From the NCBI RefSeq assembly GCF_001619875.1, contig NZ_LRFC01000009.1:1-58433 (forward strand): a DNA stretch of 58,433 nucleotides. Direction: 5' to 3'. Positions 16,253-25,131 of the stretch are shown here, one piece after another. Numbering within the stretch: position 1 is the first letter of the stretch; the number at the start of each line of letters is the position of its first letter. Source of the stretch: Fictibacillus phosphorivorans. GTDB lineage: Bacteria > Bacillota > Bacilli > Bacillales > Fictibacillaceae. A program made the translations under genes and the position numbers. A model generated the notes under the pieces. The model did not search any database, was not told the DNA's origin, and saw nothing but the letters and a program-made list of their open reading frames with translations.

Positions 16253-16741
16253 TTGAACGATGTGCTCATGGAATATAGAAGTTTTGCAAACTGGATGGAT
16301 AAGTTGAAAGAAGTACCAGAAGAAATTTGGCTTCATCCCATTAAGGATGACAAGTGGTCAATTGGTGAAATGCTTGCTCATATTAAAGCATGGGATATCT
16401 TTGTATGGGATGAAAGGTTCTCGTATTTTGTAGATGGATCAAGCCTGCCGCCCCAAAAGGTTGATGTAGAAGAGATTAACAGAAATGCTGCAAATGATGC
16501 AAAGTCAGGCATTTCTAAGACAGAACTCATTGATGAAGTGATTGAATGCCGCCTTGTTCTCTCTAAAAAGCTTGAAGAGATGCAAAGAGAGATTTGGGAA
16601 AAGAAAATCCAAATGGGGAACAGTGAAATTACACTATGCGAATATATCAAAGGTATGGTGGAACATGATCAGCACCATAAGATTCAAATTGAAAATTTTC
16701 TTATTTCTAAAGGGATTAAGCTTATTGATCAGGTCGTGTAA
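16253..16741 (+). CDS. DinB/YfiT-like superfamily protein
   Basis: Four-helix-bundle protein of 162 aa. The DinB pattern is visible: SIGEMLAHIKAWDIFVWDERF with the first metal-type His (about residue 43) and the C-terminal MVEHDQHHKIQIENFL with the His pair (about 141-145) that would complete the metal site. Relatives are bacillithiol-dependent transferases or of unknown role. The start is TTG 16253, preceded at 7 nt by AAAGGAGG; the in-frame ATG 16268 has no site. Isolated gene. Confidence 0.8.
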   Translation: MNDVLMEYRSFANWMDKLKEVPEEIWLHPIKDDKWSIGEMLAHIKAWDIFVWDERFSYFVDGSSLPPQKVDVEEINRNAANDAKSGISKTELIDEVIECRLVLSKKLEEMQREIWEKKIQMGNSEITLCEYIKGMVEHDQHHKIQIENFLISKGIKLIDQVV

Positions 16742-16802
16742 ACCTTTAGGAAATAACGTCGAATTTCCCCGGAAATTATCTTAGGAAATAATGGTAAGTA
16801 TT

Positions 16803-16837
16803 TAAGAGCTTCTACCAAGACAGAAGCTCTTTTTTTC
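16803..16837 (+). terminator. terminator
   Basis: AAGAGCTTC and GAAGCTCTT pair around TACCAAGACA, followed by seven T residues. Confidence 0.9.
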
Positions 16838-16973
16838 GTTAACATAAAAGGAGGTTGTTTTTTAGAATCTTTGATGTTTTTAAATGGCTTAATTTCCGTT
16901 CCAGGCTATTCGTTTTTTCCGCTAGGCAACCTTTCTTTGAAGACATCCTAATAATAAGAATTAAAGAGGACAT

Positions 16974-17843
16974 ATGGATACAGTTACTCATACATTATTT
17001 GGTTTAACATTATATGGTGCTGCTAATAAAATGAATATGGACAAGTCTTATAAACGTGCTTTGTTATTTACAACGGTTGTTGGGAGTCAGATTCCCGACA
17101 TTGATGTTGTAGTTAACCTGACTGAAACGGGACGGATCATGCAGCAGATGTGGCATAGAGGATTAACACACTCTTTTTTCCTAATTCCTGTTTGGGGCAT
17201 GATTATCTACCTGCTAAGCAGACTGTTATTTAAAGTAAAAGATCGAAGGATTTTTTACTGGGCTATACTAGCCGTGTTTATTCATGATACAAGTGATCTG
17301 TTCAACACATGGGGAACGGGATACATTGAACCTTTCTCCAGTTACCGTGTAACGTTTGGTACGATCTCGATCGTTGATTTTGTTTTCTGGTTTCTAATGC
17401 TTGCTGGATTTATCGTTTCTCGGAAAAAAGAAGCAGACAGTCGCTACAAAGTGTTCAGAGTGGTATGGCTTCTAATGATTGCTCACGTTGCTGTTCAATC
17501 ACTTCAAGGTTATGTCATCTATAATGAAGCAAAAAATAAATACGAAGACGTCGCTTTAGCAGCAGGTTTTGTTCCTACTCAGTTTCAAGTGATCGGAAAA
17601 AAAGGCAATGAAGTTGAAATTGTAAAGGATAGTATTTTTATTAAACCGCAATTAGAACATCGCTTAGTTTCAAATGACGAAGCGGACTTAGAACCGCTTT
17701 TTGAAGAAAATCCTCGGGCCAAGACACTCTACGAATGGTCACCGTTTGTGGTAGTCGTTGAGGAAGAAGGGAAACTAGGCATTTACGATCCAAGATTCTA
17801 TCGAAATGGAGAATCCTTTTTGTATGAGTTCATAGAAAAGTAA
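16974..17843 (+). CDS. YfhP/YdjM-like membrane-bound metal-dependent hydrolase family protein
   Basis: A 289-residue protein of the DUF457 family. The N-terminal MDTVTHTLFGLTLYGA has the conserved HT, IPDIDVV gives the D-x-D motif (about 42-46), and HRGLTHSFF (about 63-71) gives the His cluster that suggests a metal site. Four hydrophobic segments follow (about 73-90, 100-115, 130-145, 164-180), and the last 100 residues are soluble and beta-rich. B. subtilis YfhP is the nearest type I recognise; its biochemical role is not established. ATG 16974 follows AAAGAGG at short spacing. Confidence 0.78.
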   Translation: MDTVTHTLFGLTLYGAANKMNMDKSYKRALLFTTVVGSQIPDIDVVVNLTETGRIMQQMWHRGLTHSFFLIPVWGMIIYLLSRLLFKVKDRRIFYWAILAVFIHDTSDLFNTWGTGYIEPFSSYRVTFGTISIVDFVFWFLMLAGFIVSRKKEADSRYKVFRVVWLLMIAHVAVQSLQGYVIYNEAKNKYEDVALAAGFVPTQFQVIGKKGNEVEIVKDSIFIKPQLEHRLVSNDEADLEPLFEENPRAKTLYEWSPFVVVVEEEGKLGIYDPRFYRNGESFLYEFIEK

Positions 17844-17872
17844 CCCGCTATTAAAGACGGGTTACTTTTTCG
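17837..17872. terminator. bidirectional terminator
   Basis: AAAAGTAACCCG and CGGGTTACTTTT pair. It overlaps the end of the DUF457 gene and follows the convergent PBP gene. Confidence 0.85.
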
Positions 17873-17873
17873 T

Positions 17874-20273
17874 TTATTCTGTTGTCTGTGTAATTGTCGT
17901 TCCTGCTGTCCCGGCCTCTGTCCCAGTTGTCTCCCCTTCTGGTGGAGGATCTGTTGCAGGTGGTTCAGTAGGCGGCGGTTCAGTAGGTGGTGGCTCCGTT
18001 GGCGGCGGAGGCTCCGTTGGAGGATCCTTTGGTTCAGGATCTGTTCCTGTTCCTGGCTCATCCTGTGGCGGCGGTGGTGGATCTGGTTTATCATCTTTTG
18101 GCTTTGCAGGAGGCGGCTCCGGCTTTTTCTCTTCATTCTTCTTTTTCACTTCTTCTTGCTTTTTATCGTTTTTCTTTTCTTCATTTTGTTTCTTATCTTT
18201 TTCTTTGCCGTTATCTTTTGTTTTCGTTTCATGTTTCTTAGGTGCTTTTTTCGGTTTAGGTGGTGCTGTCATTTCTTTAAGTGATGTACCTTTAACGATA
18301 AGCTCTTTTACAATGTTAGAACCATTTTCGCTTTTCGTGATATATCCCGTATCTTTATTGATATAAACTTCCTCAACAGACTTTGGCTTTGTGAATCCAG
18401 CTGTCTTCTTATCTTTAGATACTTCTGAAACAATGGATTTAAAGATATATTTTGCAATCTTTTGATCTTCTGGTGTTAAATACGTTTCTGAAGTGGTTTT
18501 GTCATAGCCAGTCCAAACGGCTGCAGTGTAATTTGTTGTATAGCCCGCAAACCAAGAATCACTAGATCCTTTTTCATTATTAATTCCTTCTGGCAAGTTT
18601 GTCGTTCCTGTTTTTCCTGCTACTTCTAAACCAGGGATGGCAGCTAGTGTTCCCGTCCCGCGTGTAACAGCATCTTTTAACATATCGGTAATCATGTATG
18701 CTGTGTAATCATGCATAGCTGCGACAGGTTTAGATTCGTACTTTGCTTCATAGCCGTCAGGATACGTTACTTTGCGCAGAGTCGTTGGTTTATGGTAAAT
18801 TCCTTGGTTGCCAAATGCGGTATAAGCTCCTGCTAGTTCCAGAGGGGAGGGGCCATTCCCAAACCCGCCGATTGCATATGCTGGATAAGCTTGTTTAATC
18901 GGAATACCTAACTGCTTAGCAAATTTTACGGCATCCTCAGAACCGACCTCCATAAAGGTTTTTATCGCAGGGATGTTGTAAGACTTTACAAGTGCTTCAC
19001 GCATGGAAACATCACCATGAAACTCATCGTCCCAGTTTCCTGCTTCCCACCCATCAATCTCTAATTCTTCGTCTTTTAACTGTTTATACGTTGACCATTT
19101 AAACTTTTCAATGGCAGGTCCATAATCCAATATTGGTTTTATAGTTGATCCCGGCTGGCGTTTTGTATCTGTGGCATAATTGAATCCTTTTTCAACGTTT
19201 TGATCGCCGCTTGTTCGATTTCCGCCTAAAGCACGGATTACGCCAGTCTTTGTGTCTAAAAGAGCAACCCCAGCCTTAAACTTCTCGCTTGGGTATTTTA
19301 CAAATTCTTCAGTGGATAATACTTGTTCGGTATGTTTTTGTGCTTTCGGATCAAGGGTAGTATAGATTTTTAACCCGCCTTCATAGATGGCTCGTTCTGA
19401 AATCCCTTTTTCCTTTAGCTCTTTTATAACTTGCTGAATAAAAGCTTCATACTTTAATCGCTGCGTTTTTTCTTTTGCTAGTGAATCGGTGACAGGAGTG
19501 CTTACGGCTTCTTCTTTTTGTTGTTTTGTTATTGCCCCATTTTTGTACATCAGCTGCAAGACGGTATTGCGCCTTTCTTCGGCAACTTTAGGGTGTAGAA
19601 AAGGATCATAGCTGCTCGGACGTTGAGGCAGTCCGGCGAGAAGTGCTGCTTCAGCTGGGGTCAGATCTTTTAAAGATTTATTAAAATAGGTCTTAGATGC
19701 TGTCGCAACACCATAAGCTCCGCTGCCAAAGTAAATCTTGTTTAAATACATCTCCAGAATTTCATCCTTTGAGTACTTGCGTTCGAGTTGAATGGCGAGA
19801 TATGCTTCTTGTACTTTTCGTTCGATCGTTTTATCAGAAGATAATACACTGTTTTTAACGACTTGTTGGGTAATCGTGCTGGCACCTTCTGCACCAAAAC
19901 CATCTTGAACATTAGCTACAGCAGCTCCGACAATTCGTTTCATATCAATTCCCATGTGCTCTTTAAATCGAACATCTTCTGTTGAAATGAAAGCTTGTTG
20001 AACCAGTTCTGGAATATCATTGATCTTTGCGTATTCCCTTCGTTCGGACCCGGTTACATACGTAATAAATTCGTCATTCATGTCATAAATCATGGATGAT
20101 TTCGGATCTTGCAAGTCTTCCTCTGTCAGTTTCGGAGTACCGTTTACGTATGCGTAAATCATGGCGCCACCGAATGTTACGCTGGATAAGAAAAAAATGA
20201 TAGTTATAATAGCGGTTCGCCGAATCCAAAGCGAGCGTTTCTTTTTCTGACGAAGCTCTGTTCTTTTCGCCAC
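17874..20273 (-). CDS. class A penicillin-binding protein (bifunctional)
   Basis: Polymerises and cross-links peptidoglycan. The 799 aa have a short basic cytoplasmic N-terminus, one membrane segment (about 19-42), a GT51 glycosyltransferase domain with the catalytic STEDVRFKEHMGID (Glu99) and GASTITQQ (130-137), and a transpeptidase domain with SxxK (Ser376-Lys379 in PGSTIKP), SYN (431-433) and KTGTT (554-558). The last 130 residues are low complexity: a Lys/Glu-rich stretch (about 665-715) and then Pro/Thr/Glu repeats of PPTEPP type, as in Gram-positive PBP1 tails. GTG start with AAGGAAGAGG upstream. Monocistronic. Confidence 0.93.
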   Translation of the reverse strand: MAKRTELRQKKKRSLWIRRTAIITIIFFLSSVTFGGAMIYAYVNGTPKLTEEDLQDPKSSMIYDMNDEFITYVTGSERREYAKINDIPELVQQAFISTEDVRFKEHMGIDMKRIVGAAVANVQDGFGAEGASTITQQVVKNSVLSSDKTIERKVQEAYLAIQLERKYSKDEILEMYLNKIYFGSGAYGVATASKTYFNKSLKDLTPAEAALLAGLPQRPSSYDPFLHPKVAEERRNTVLQLMYKNGAITKQQKEEAVSTPVTDSLAKEKTQRLKYEAFIQQVIKELKEKGISERAIYEGGLKIYTTLDPKAQKHTEQVLSTEEFVKYPSEKFKAGVALLDTKTGVIRALGGNRTSGDQNVEKGFNYATDTKRQPGSTIKPILDYGPAIEKFKWSTYKQLKDEELEIDGWEAGNWDDEFHGDVSMREALVKSYNIPAIKTFMEVGSEDAVKFAKQLGIPIKQAYPAYAIGGFGNGPSPLELAGAYTAFGNQGIYHKPTTLRKVTYPDGYEAKYESKPVAAMHDYTAYMITDMLKDAVTRGTGTLAAIPGLEVAGKTGTTNLPEGINNEKGSSDSWFAGYTTNYTAAVWTGYDKTTSETYLTPEDQKIAKYIFKSIVSEVSKDKKTAGFTKPKSVEEVYINKDTGYITKSENGSNIVKELIVKGTSLKEMTAPPKPKKAPKKHETKTKDNGKEKDKKQNEEKKNDKKQEEVKKKNEEKKPEPPPAKPKDDKPDPPPPPQDEPGTGTDPEPKDPPTEPPPPTEPPPTEPPPTEPPATDPPPEGETTGTEAGTAGTTITQTTE

Positions 20274-20381
20274 GGTCCTCTTCCTTTCTTTAGGGTACTA
20301 TCCTTGATTTACCCAATACTTGCATAAATAAAACAGTTTATAAAATGATAGGAGGGGAATCGGATAGTGAGAGGTGATCTT

Positions 20382-20684
20382 ATGAAAACACAGACAAAAG
20401 AGAGAGCGCAGATTATTTATTCCATGTTGGAACAAATTCAGCAAAACCATCATGTAAGTGAAGAACAAATGAATAAGTTAACTGAAGTTGCCCAACTATT
20501 AAAAGAAGATGTAGAAATAGGCAAGAAGACATCGGGAGTATTAGATGATCTCACCGAATTTGGAGAAAAAGCTTTGCAATTATCATCTGAACAGCAATTG
20601 AATGACTTTATTCAACAAGAAGAACAAAAAATAGAAGAATATTACGATCATTTTAAGATGCTGTTTAACGAAAACCAATCATAA
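20382..20684 (+). CDS. hypothetical helical protein
   Basis: About 100 aa, no family recognised. The sequence is strongly helical and charged (KTQTKERAQIIYSMLEQIQQ, then EEQMNKLTEVAQLLKEDVEIG and a final EQQLNDFIQQEEQKIEEYY), with no membrane segment or signal peptide; a small coiled-coil protein is likely. ATG 20382 has GAGGTG 5 nt upstream; GTG 20367, which has AGGAGGGG upstream, is an alternative start adding five residues. It is divergent from the PBP gene and has its own terminator, which supports it as a real gene. Confidence 0.65.
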   Translation: MKTQTKERAQIIYSMLEQIQQNHHVSEEQMNKLTEVAQLLKEDVEIGKKTSGVLDDLTEFGEKALQLSSEQQLNDFIQQEEQKIEEYYDHFKMLFNENQS

Positions 20685-20690
20685 AAGAGC

Positions 20691-20741
20691 AAAAAACTGA
20701 TTCAAGAGGTACGTAATGTCCTTTTGTAATCAGTTTTTTTT
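20691..20741 (+). terminator. terminator
   Basis: AAAAAACTGATT and AATCAGTTTTTT pair over a 25-nt loop, followed by a T tract. Confidence 0.8.
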
Positions 20742-20765
20742 GGGGATGAGGTATTTCACGTGCTG

Positions 20766-20836
20766 TGAGCGAAACCTGTTCATTTATGAGCGAAGCTTGG
20801 CCAGTTATGAGCGCTACTGTGTTATTGAGCGAATGT
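20766..20836. repeat. degenerate 21-bp TGAGCGAA repeats
   Basis: TGAGCG occurs at 20766, 20787, 20808 and 20826, spaced 21, 21 and 18 bp, with partly shared flanks (CTGTTCATTTA / GGCCAGTTA). It lies in the gap between genes and is not coding as far as I can see. Confidence 0.6.
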
Positions 20837-20895
20837 GTAAGAAAAATAAGAACACGTACCGTAAAAGCAGCTCAAAATTTTGTCGAACGAAACTG

Positions 20896-20948
20896 TTGGT
20901 CAATTTTGGATTTTTTTAATAAAATTTAATAAAACGACCAGTCGTTTT
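20896..20948 (+). promoter_or_regulatory. GNAT-tetR promoter with TetR-type operator
   Basis: TTGGTC (20896) and TAAAAT (20920) at 18 bp may form the promoter. Just downstream AAAACGAC-CA-GTCGTTTT (20931-20948) has 8-bp perfect half-sites, the size and shape of TetR-family operators, and the TetR gene is the second gene of the unit. Confidence 0.7.
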
Positions 20949-20978
20949 TAAAAAAGTGATAGTTGAGGAGTGATCATT

Positions 20979-21896
20979 GTGTTAGTTATCAAACGTTTTA
21001 GTGAGTTGTCATTTAATGAAGCCATCTCATTATGGAATACATCTTGGCAGCATTATTTTTCTGATATGACGATGGATCTTAATCGCTTTTTGCAAAAGGT
21101 AGCGGGAGAGGGCATTTCTTTAGAAAAATCGGTTGTTGCAGTTTACGATGGTAAACCTGCAGGTTTCGTACTAAACAGCTTCCGAACGATCAATGGAAAA
21201 CGTTATGTGTGGAATGGCGGCACAGCGATCGCTCCTGATTTTAGAGGCATGGGAATTGGCAAAAAGTTAATTTCGGTGTGCCTCAATATATATGCTGAAG
21301 AAAATGTGGATATAGCTAGGCTTGAAGCAATTAAACAAAATGAAGCAGCGATTAAGCTGTATAAGAAAATGGGCTATCAAACGTTTGAAGAATTAATCTT
21401 TCTGCAGCATGAAGGGGCACTTACAACCCTAAAGGCAAAAAGTACGGATATACATGTAAGAGAGGCAAGTATACAGGAGATTCAAGAGTTACCTTTCTAT
21501 CGACCTGTTTCAGCATGGCAAACGCAGTTTCCTAGTCTAAAAGACTTTACCTGTTTGCTGGCAGTTAAAGATAATAATTCGTTAGGTTACGCCGTATATA
21601 AAAAAGGATTTAATGAAAATGGAGAGCTTGCAGGAATTGTCCTATATCAGTTTGAAACAGATTCGCAGTATCAAAAAGAACAAGAAGTTGTTGCTTCTCT
21701 TATACAAAAGTCATTCGCTCCATTAGATGCATCTGTAAAAAGAATGACCATGAACATACCAAAAAAAGATAACTCATTAAACCGTTTGTTAACAGAATTA
21801 GGATTTACAACTTTAGTAGAACAAGTGCATATGGAACGTGCTATAGAAGTAAAGTTGGATTCTGAAGGTGTGAAAACTTTTTCCGGAATAGACTGA
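20979..21896 (+). CDS. GNAT-family N-acetyltransferase
   Basis: A 305-residue protein with an N-terminal GNAT domain: GGTAIAPDFRGMGIGKKLI (about 73-91) contains the acetyl-CoA pyrophosphate loop R-x-x-G-x-G/A, followed by ARLEAIKQNEAAIKLYKKMGYQ, the classic end of the fold. The second half (about 150-300) looks like a degenerate second GNAT repeat without a clear CoA loop. The GTG at 20979 is 8 nt after GAGGAG; the GTG at 20970 overlaps this site. It is followed by a TetR regulator, with a TetR-type operator upstream of the pair. Substrate unknown. Confidence 0.83.
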   Translation: MLVIKRFSELSFNEAISLWNTSWQHYFSDMTMDLNRFLQKVAGEGISLEKSVVAVYDGKPAGFVLNSFRTINGKRYVWNGGTAIAPDFRGMGIGKKLISVCLNIYAEENVDIARLEAIKQNEAAIKLYKKMGYQTFEELIFLQHEGALTTLKAKSTDIHVREASIQEIQELPFYRPVSAWQTQFPSLKDFTCLLAVKDNNSLGYAVYKKGFNENGELAGIVLYQFETDSQYQKEQEVVASLIQKSFAPLDASVKRMTMNIPKKDNSLNRLLTELGFTTLVEQVHMERAIEVKLDSEGVKTFSGID

Positions 21897-21945
21897 AAAC
21901 TCTGTTATACTTATTAGGAAGACGTGTCAAAATGGAGGAAGCATC

Positions 21946-22554
21946 ATGCCTAAAGTTTCAGCTCAGTATAAAGCAGAGAAACGTAATCAGATTCTTGAGA
22001 GCGCCTTAAAATGCTTCGGTGAAAAAGGGTATCAAGCTACGATTATTGATGATATTGTAAAAGACTCGAATATTAGCAAAGGTGCAATCTATAACTATTT
22101 TGCCAGCAAAGAGGAGATTTACCTGCAGCTGTTAAAGCAGCGTACAGATCGTTTTTTTGAAGATATGGATCAAGAGAACGCTTCTCTTACAAGCGCTAAC
22201 GATAAACTTGCTAATTTGTTTAAACGTTTTAAAAAGCAAGAGTTAAAAGAAGATGATCAGCAGACTATGAGAGTATATATTGAATTCTGGCTCTATGGCT
22301 CGAGGCAGGATGATTTGAAGTCCATTCTTGCAGAAAGATACAATAGGTTCATTGATTACATCGTTAACATTATCAGTGAGGGTCAAGAAGCTGGAGAAAT
22401 AAGTGAAAAGCTAGATCCGCAGAATATCTCGCGCATCTTTTGGGCTATTCGTGATGGTAATGTTCTTCATTATTCGTTTTTAGGAGAAGAAGAGCAATAT
22501 CGCAACGCGTGGGATACGATAGAAGAAATGTTTTTAAGCTATGTAAAAAAATAA
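21946..22554 (+). CDS. TetR-family transcriptional regulator
   Basis: A 202-residue repressor. The N-terminal HTH is typical: ALKCFGEKGYQATIIDDIVK, then ISKGAIYNYFASKEEIY (about 42-58). The C-terminal ligand domain resembles YfiR/QacR-like proteins. GGAGG lies 7 nt before the ATG. It follows the GNAT gene by 49 bp and probably controls the pair through the palindrome at 20931-20948. Confidence 0.9.
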   Translation: MPKVSAQYKAEKRNQILESALKCFGEKGYQATIIDDIVKDSNISKGAIYNYFASKEEIYLQLLKQRTDRFFEDMDQENASLTSANDKLANLFKRFKKQELKEDDQQTMRVYIEFWLYGSRQDDLKSILAERYNRFIDYIVNIISEGQEAGEISEKLDPQNISRIFWAIRDGNVLHYSFLGEEEQYRNAWDTIEEMFLSYVKK

Positions 22555-22588
22555 AGAATAGTGAGCAAAGCATAGAAAACAGCCAATC

Positions 22589-22619
22589 AAAAAGACACCT
22601 TTATCTGGTGTCTTTTTTT
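22589..22619 (+). terminator. terminator
   Basis: AAAGACACC and GGTGTCTTT pair around TTTATCT, with a T tract. Confidence 0.92.
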
Positions 22620-22731
22620 AATTGATGACTGATTTTGTCTAAGCAGAATTTCTTTTGTTGGTAATTATCGACAAATTGGTCCTATCGAGATAGGCAAATT
22701 AAGAGTAGACTAAGAAGTAACATGTTTGTAA

Positions 22732-22757
22732 TGTAACTTTTTATGAGTAAATACGAC
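22732..22757 (+). promoter_or_regulatory. SigX autoregulatory promoter
   Basis: TGTAAC (22732-22737), a 16-bp spacer and CGAC (22754-22757) match the SigX consensus, 35 bp before sigX. Confidence 0.85.
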
Positions 22758-22791
22758 TACATAATTACATAGAGACAGGGGGCCATCCGAA

Positions 22792-23337
22792 GTGAAAGAA
22801 ACGTTCGACCGATTGTATGACGAGTATCATGCTGCTCTATTTCAATTTCTTTTTTATATGGTACGAAACCGTGAATCGGCAGAAGATCTTGTACAAGAGG
22901 TTTATATCCGGGTATTAAACGCTTATGAAAGTTTTGAAGGCAAGAGCTCAGAAAAAACATGGTTGTATTCTATCGCCAGGCACGTGGCCATTGACTGGCT
23001 GAGAAAACAATCAAGACGCAATAAACGATTTCTATTTTTTGATATCAAAGACAGCGAGAATGTACTGCGAGACCAGGATCCCCTTCCAGAAGAGTTAGTT
23101 GCAAAAAAGGAGTCTTATCGAGATTTATATAAAATGATGAAAGGCTGTTCACTCGATCAGCAGCAAGTCCTTGTACTTCGGTACATTCAGTCATTGTCAA
23201 TCTCAGAAACTGCGCAAATTTTAAGTTGGACCGAAAGTAAAGTAAAGACCACCCAGCACCGGGCTATAAAAGAATTGCGCAAATGGTTGGATCAGCAACC
23301 GGGCCTGGAGGAGGAATTGAAAGATGGAACCAATTAA
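22792..23337 (+). CDS. sigX: ECF sigma factor SigX
   Basis: ECF sigma factor (181 aa) that in B. subtilis governs cell-surface charge genes such as dlt and pssA. Region 2 is at about 10-75 (ESAEDLVQEVYIRVLNAYE, KTWLYSIARHVAIDWLRK) and region 4 at about 115-170 (LSISETAQILSWTESKVKTT). GTG start with a GGGGG-type site upstream. It overlaps its anti-sigma gene by 14 bp, and a SigX promoter sits directly upstream, which supports SigX over other ECF factors. Confidence 0.93.
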   Translation: MKETFDRLYDEYHAALFQFLFYMVRNRESAEDLVQEVYIRVLNAYESFEGKSSEKTWLYSIARHVAIDWLRKQSRRNKRFLFFDIKDSENVLRDQDPLPEELVAKKESYRDLYKMMKGCSLDQQQVLVLRYIQSLSISETAQILSWTESKVKTTQHRAIKELRKWLDQQPGLEEELKDGTN

Positions 23338-24499
23338 ATGGAACGATGAAAATATTGAACAGCATCTTAAGTCTATGCCCCCTATAAAAGATCGCCAATC
23401 CAAACAAGAGCTCTTTCTTAAGGTCCAGGCAAAGATTGAATATAAACAGCCAAAAGGAAAAAAACTTCCCACTTGGAGCCTTCCTGCACTTGCCACAGCA
23501 TGTGCGCTTGTATTATTTGGCATCTTCGTTCCCGACCTAATGAAGAACGGCGGTCAAAAGATGGAGAATTCTAACATGGCACAACACGATGGGGATATGA
23601 AAGCAAAAATGGCTGATGATTCTGCGGGTGGTAAGGATAAAAATCAGGTAGGTCTTATGAAAACTGAAAGACTTGCTGCCTATCATTCTCCTCTTTTGAA
23701 AAAGGATATTGATTCATCCAATAAAGACTGGGTAACAATAGGTTATTTGGATGAACAGGCACAGCTTGTTATACCTGTTAGTTTTTTAACGGATAAAGAT
23801 TATTATTTAAATAAGGTCAATGACCAGCTTCAAAAGTTTAAGCCAAATGATGCTGGTTTAACAGAAAGTCCTCTCATTAAAGCTAAAATAACAGAAGAGG
23901 AAGAAACAGTTATTGTAGATTTCCCGCAAGGAGCGGTACTTGAGTCAGAGGAGCCATTGTTAAAGTCATTAATCTCAATAACATTTGCTAACAGTGGGCA
24001 AAAAGCAAAGGTCGAATTCAGAACAGATGGGCAGCCAGGCTATGAGTTTCCACGCTTTGGTCCGGCTAAAGAGTGGGATCTAGCCGTTCCTGGAGCTCCA
24101 CACTACCGATACGATGCACCATCAAATGATGCTTTTATTGTTAGTCTGTTCTCAACAGGCGAGGAGGCAGATCGTCTGCCAAAGGAGTTTAAAGACGCTC
24201 TTGAAATGATGGATGATGAACAAGAGCGCGGACTTAAACCGCTTTTGCCTAAGAATATTACTTTTGGTGTAAAAGAGATCAATAAAGATTATGTAGAGAT
24301 TACTTTTCCAGATTCGATTAAGCTCTCAGCCGACGATACAGAAGATGTAATGATGATTGACGCCATTCTCTTAACGGCTGAAAGTTATGGATATGATTCT
24401 GTGAAATTTATGAATACGAAACTAGATACAATCGGTCCCTACCATCTAGATAAACCGATTGAAGGAGTAACTGGAACTAACTTTTATCATTACCAATAG
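23324..24499 (+). CDS. rsiX: anti-sigma-X factor RsiX
   Basis: Membrane anti-sigma factor of 391 aa, close to B. subtilis RsiX (368 aa). It has an N-terminal cytoplasmic sigma-binding part (1-50), one membrane segment (about 48-66, LPALATACALVLFGIFVPD) and a large extracytoplasmic part with two beta-rich sections that resemble GerMN-type repeats. It starts inside sigX, so the two are translationally coupled, which keeps sigma and anti-sigma in balance. Confidence 0.92.
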   Translation: MEPIKWNDENIEQHLKSMPPIKDRQSKQELFLKVQAKIEYKQPKGKKLPTWSLPALATACALVLFGIFVPDLMKNGGQKMENSNMAQHDGDMKAKMADDSAGGKDKNQVGLMKTERLAAYHSPLLKKDIDSSNKDWVTIGYLDEQAQLVIPVSFLTDKDYYLNKVNDQLQKFKPNDAGLTESPLIKAKITEEEETVIVDFPQGAVLESEEPLLKSLISITFANSGQKAKVEFRTDGQPGYEFPRFGPAKEWDLAVPGAPHYRYDAPSNDAFIVSLFSTGEEADRLPKEFKDALEMMDDEQERGLKPLLPKNITFGVKEINKDYVEITFPDSIKLSADDTEDVMMIDAILLTAESYGYDSVKFMNTKLDTIGPYHLDKPIEGVTGTNFYHYQ

Positions 24500-24505
24500 A
24501 TTGTC

Positions 24506-24535
24506 GAAAAAGGCTGCAATTTGCAGTCTTTTTCT
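24506..24535 (+). terminator. sigX-rsiX terminator
   Basis: AAAAAGGCTGCAA and TTGCAGTCTTTTT pair with one mismatch and are followed by CTTTTGG. Confidence 0.85.
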
Positions 24536-24613
24536 TTTGGTCAGAAAGTAACTTTGCCCCTCAGCCCATCGACTAATAGAGTGTAAGAGTTAATTAAAGA
24601 GAGGATGTTAAAC

Positions 24614-25071
24614 ATGAAACGTATTTTAGTAGCTTTTGTTTCATTAGGGCTCGCAGCCATGTTGATCTTAGGCGGTGTATCAGCAGCTAAAGCATCTCCA
24701 TCTTATGACCAAGAAGTAACAGAGACAGCCAAACTCTATAAAGGCACTCCTTTTAAATGGGGAGGAACGACACCTAAAGGGTTGATGCTTCAGGTTTTAC
24801 AAAATATATCTACAAAACAACCGTTGTAAACAAGAACTTGCCACGAACGTCCGCTGAACAATATAAAGGCGGGAAAGCTGTTGCAAAAGGAAATGAAAAA
24901 CTGGGAGATCTTGTTTTCTTTAAAACCAATGGGAAGAGTGTTTCATTTGTAGGAATCTATATGGGGAATAAAGAGTTTATTTCGGCCACTTCTAAAGGGG
25001 TTCGGATTCAGTCTCTTAACACGAAATATTGGAAAGATACTTATGTGGGAGCAAAGAGATATTTACCATAG
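24614..25071 (+). pseudogene. NlpC/P60-family protein, frameshifted and without catalytic residues
   Basis: A secreted cell-wall hydrolase-like gene in two frames. Frame one (from ATG 24614) gives a signal peptide (MKRILVAFVSLGLAAMLILG) and the start of the NlpC/P60 domain up to FKWGGTTPKG; a net loss of one base near 24780 shifts the frame and it ends at TAA 24827-24829. In the next frame the domain continues without a gap: DASGFTKYIYKTTVVNKN, then LPRTSAEQYKGGKAVAKG to the end at 25071. The catalytic Cys (DCSGF) is Ala in the restored frame, and the catalytic His (HVGIY) is Phe (SFVGIY). So catalytic residues are lost in addition to the frameshift. Confidence 0.85.
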
Positions 25072-25131
25072 TTTCAATGTCAGGTACTAAAAAATTGTAG
25101 CTCAAAGCTCCTTTCATTCTCATCATTGAAA

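Noticed and set aside
17987-18241. 84-codon frame antisense to the Pro-rich tail of the PBP
   Set aside because: It is a shadow of the PTE-rich repeats; codon pattern and lack of ribosome site argue against a gene.
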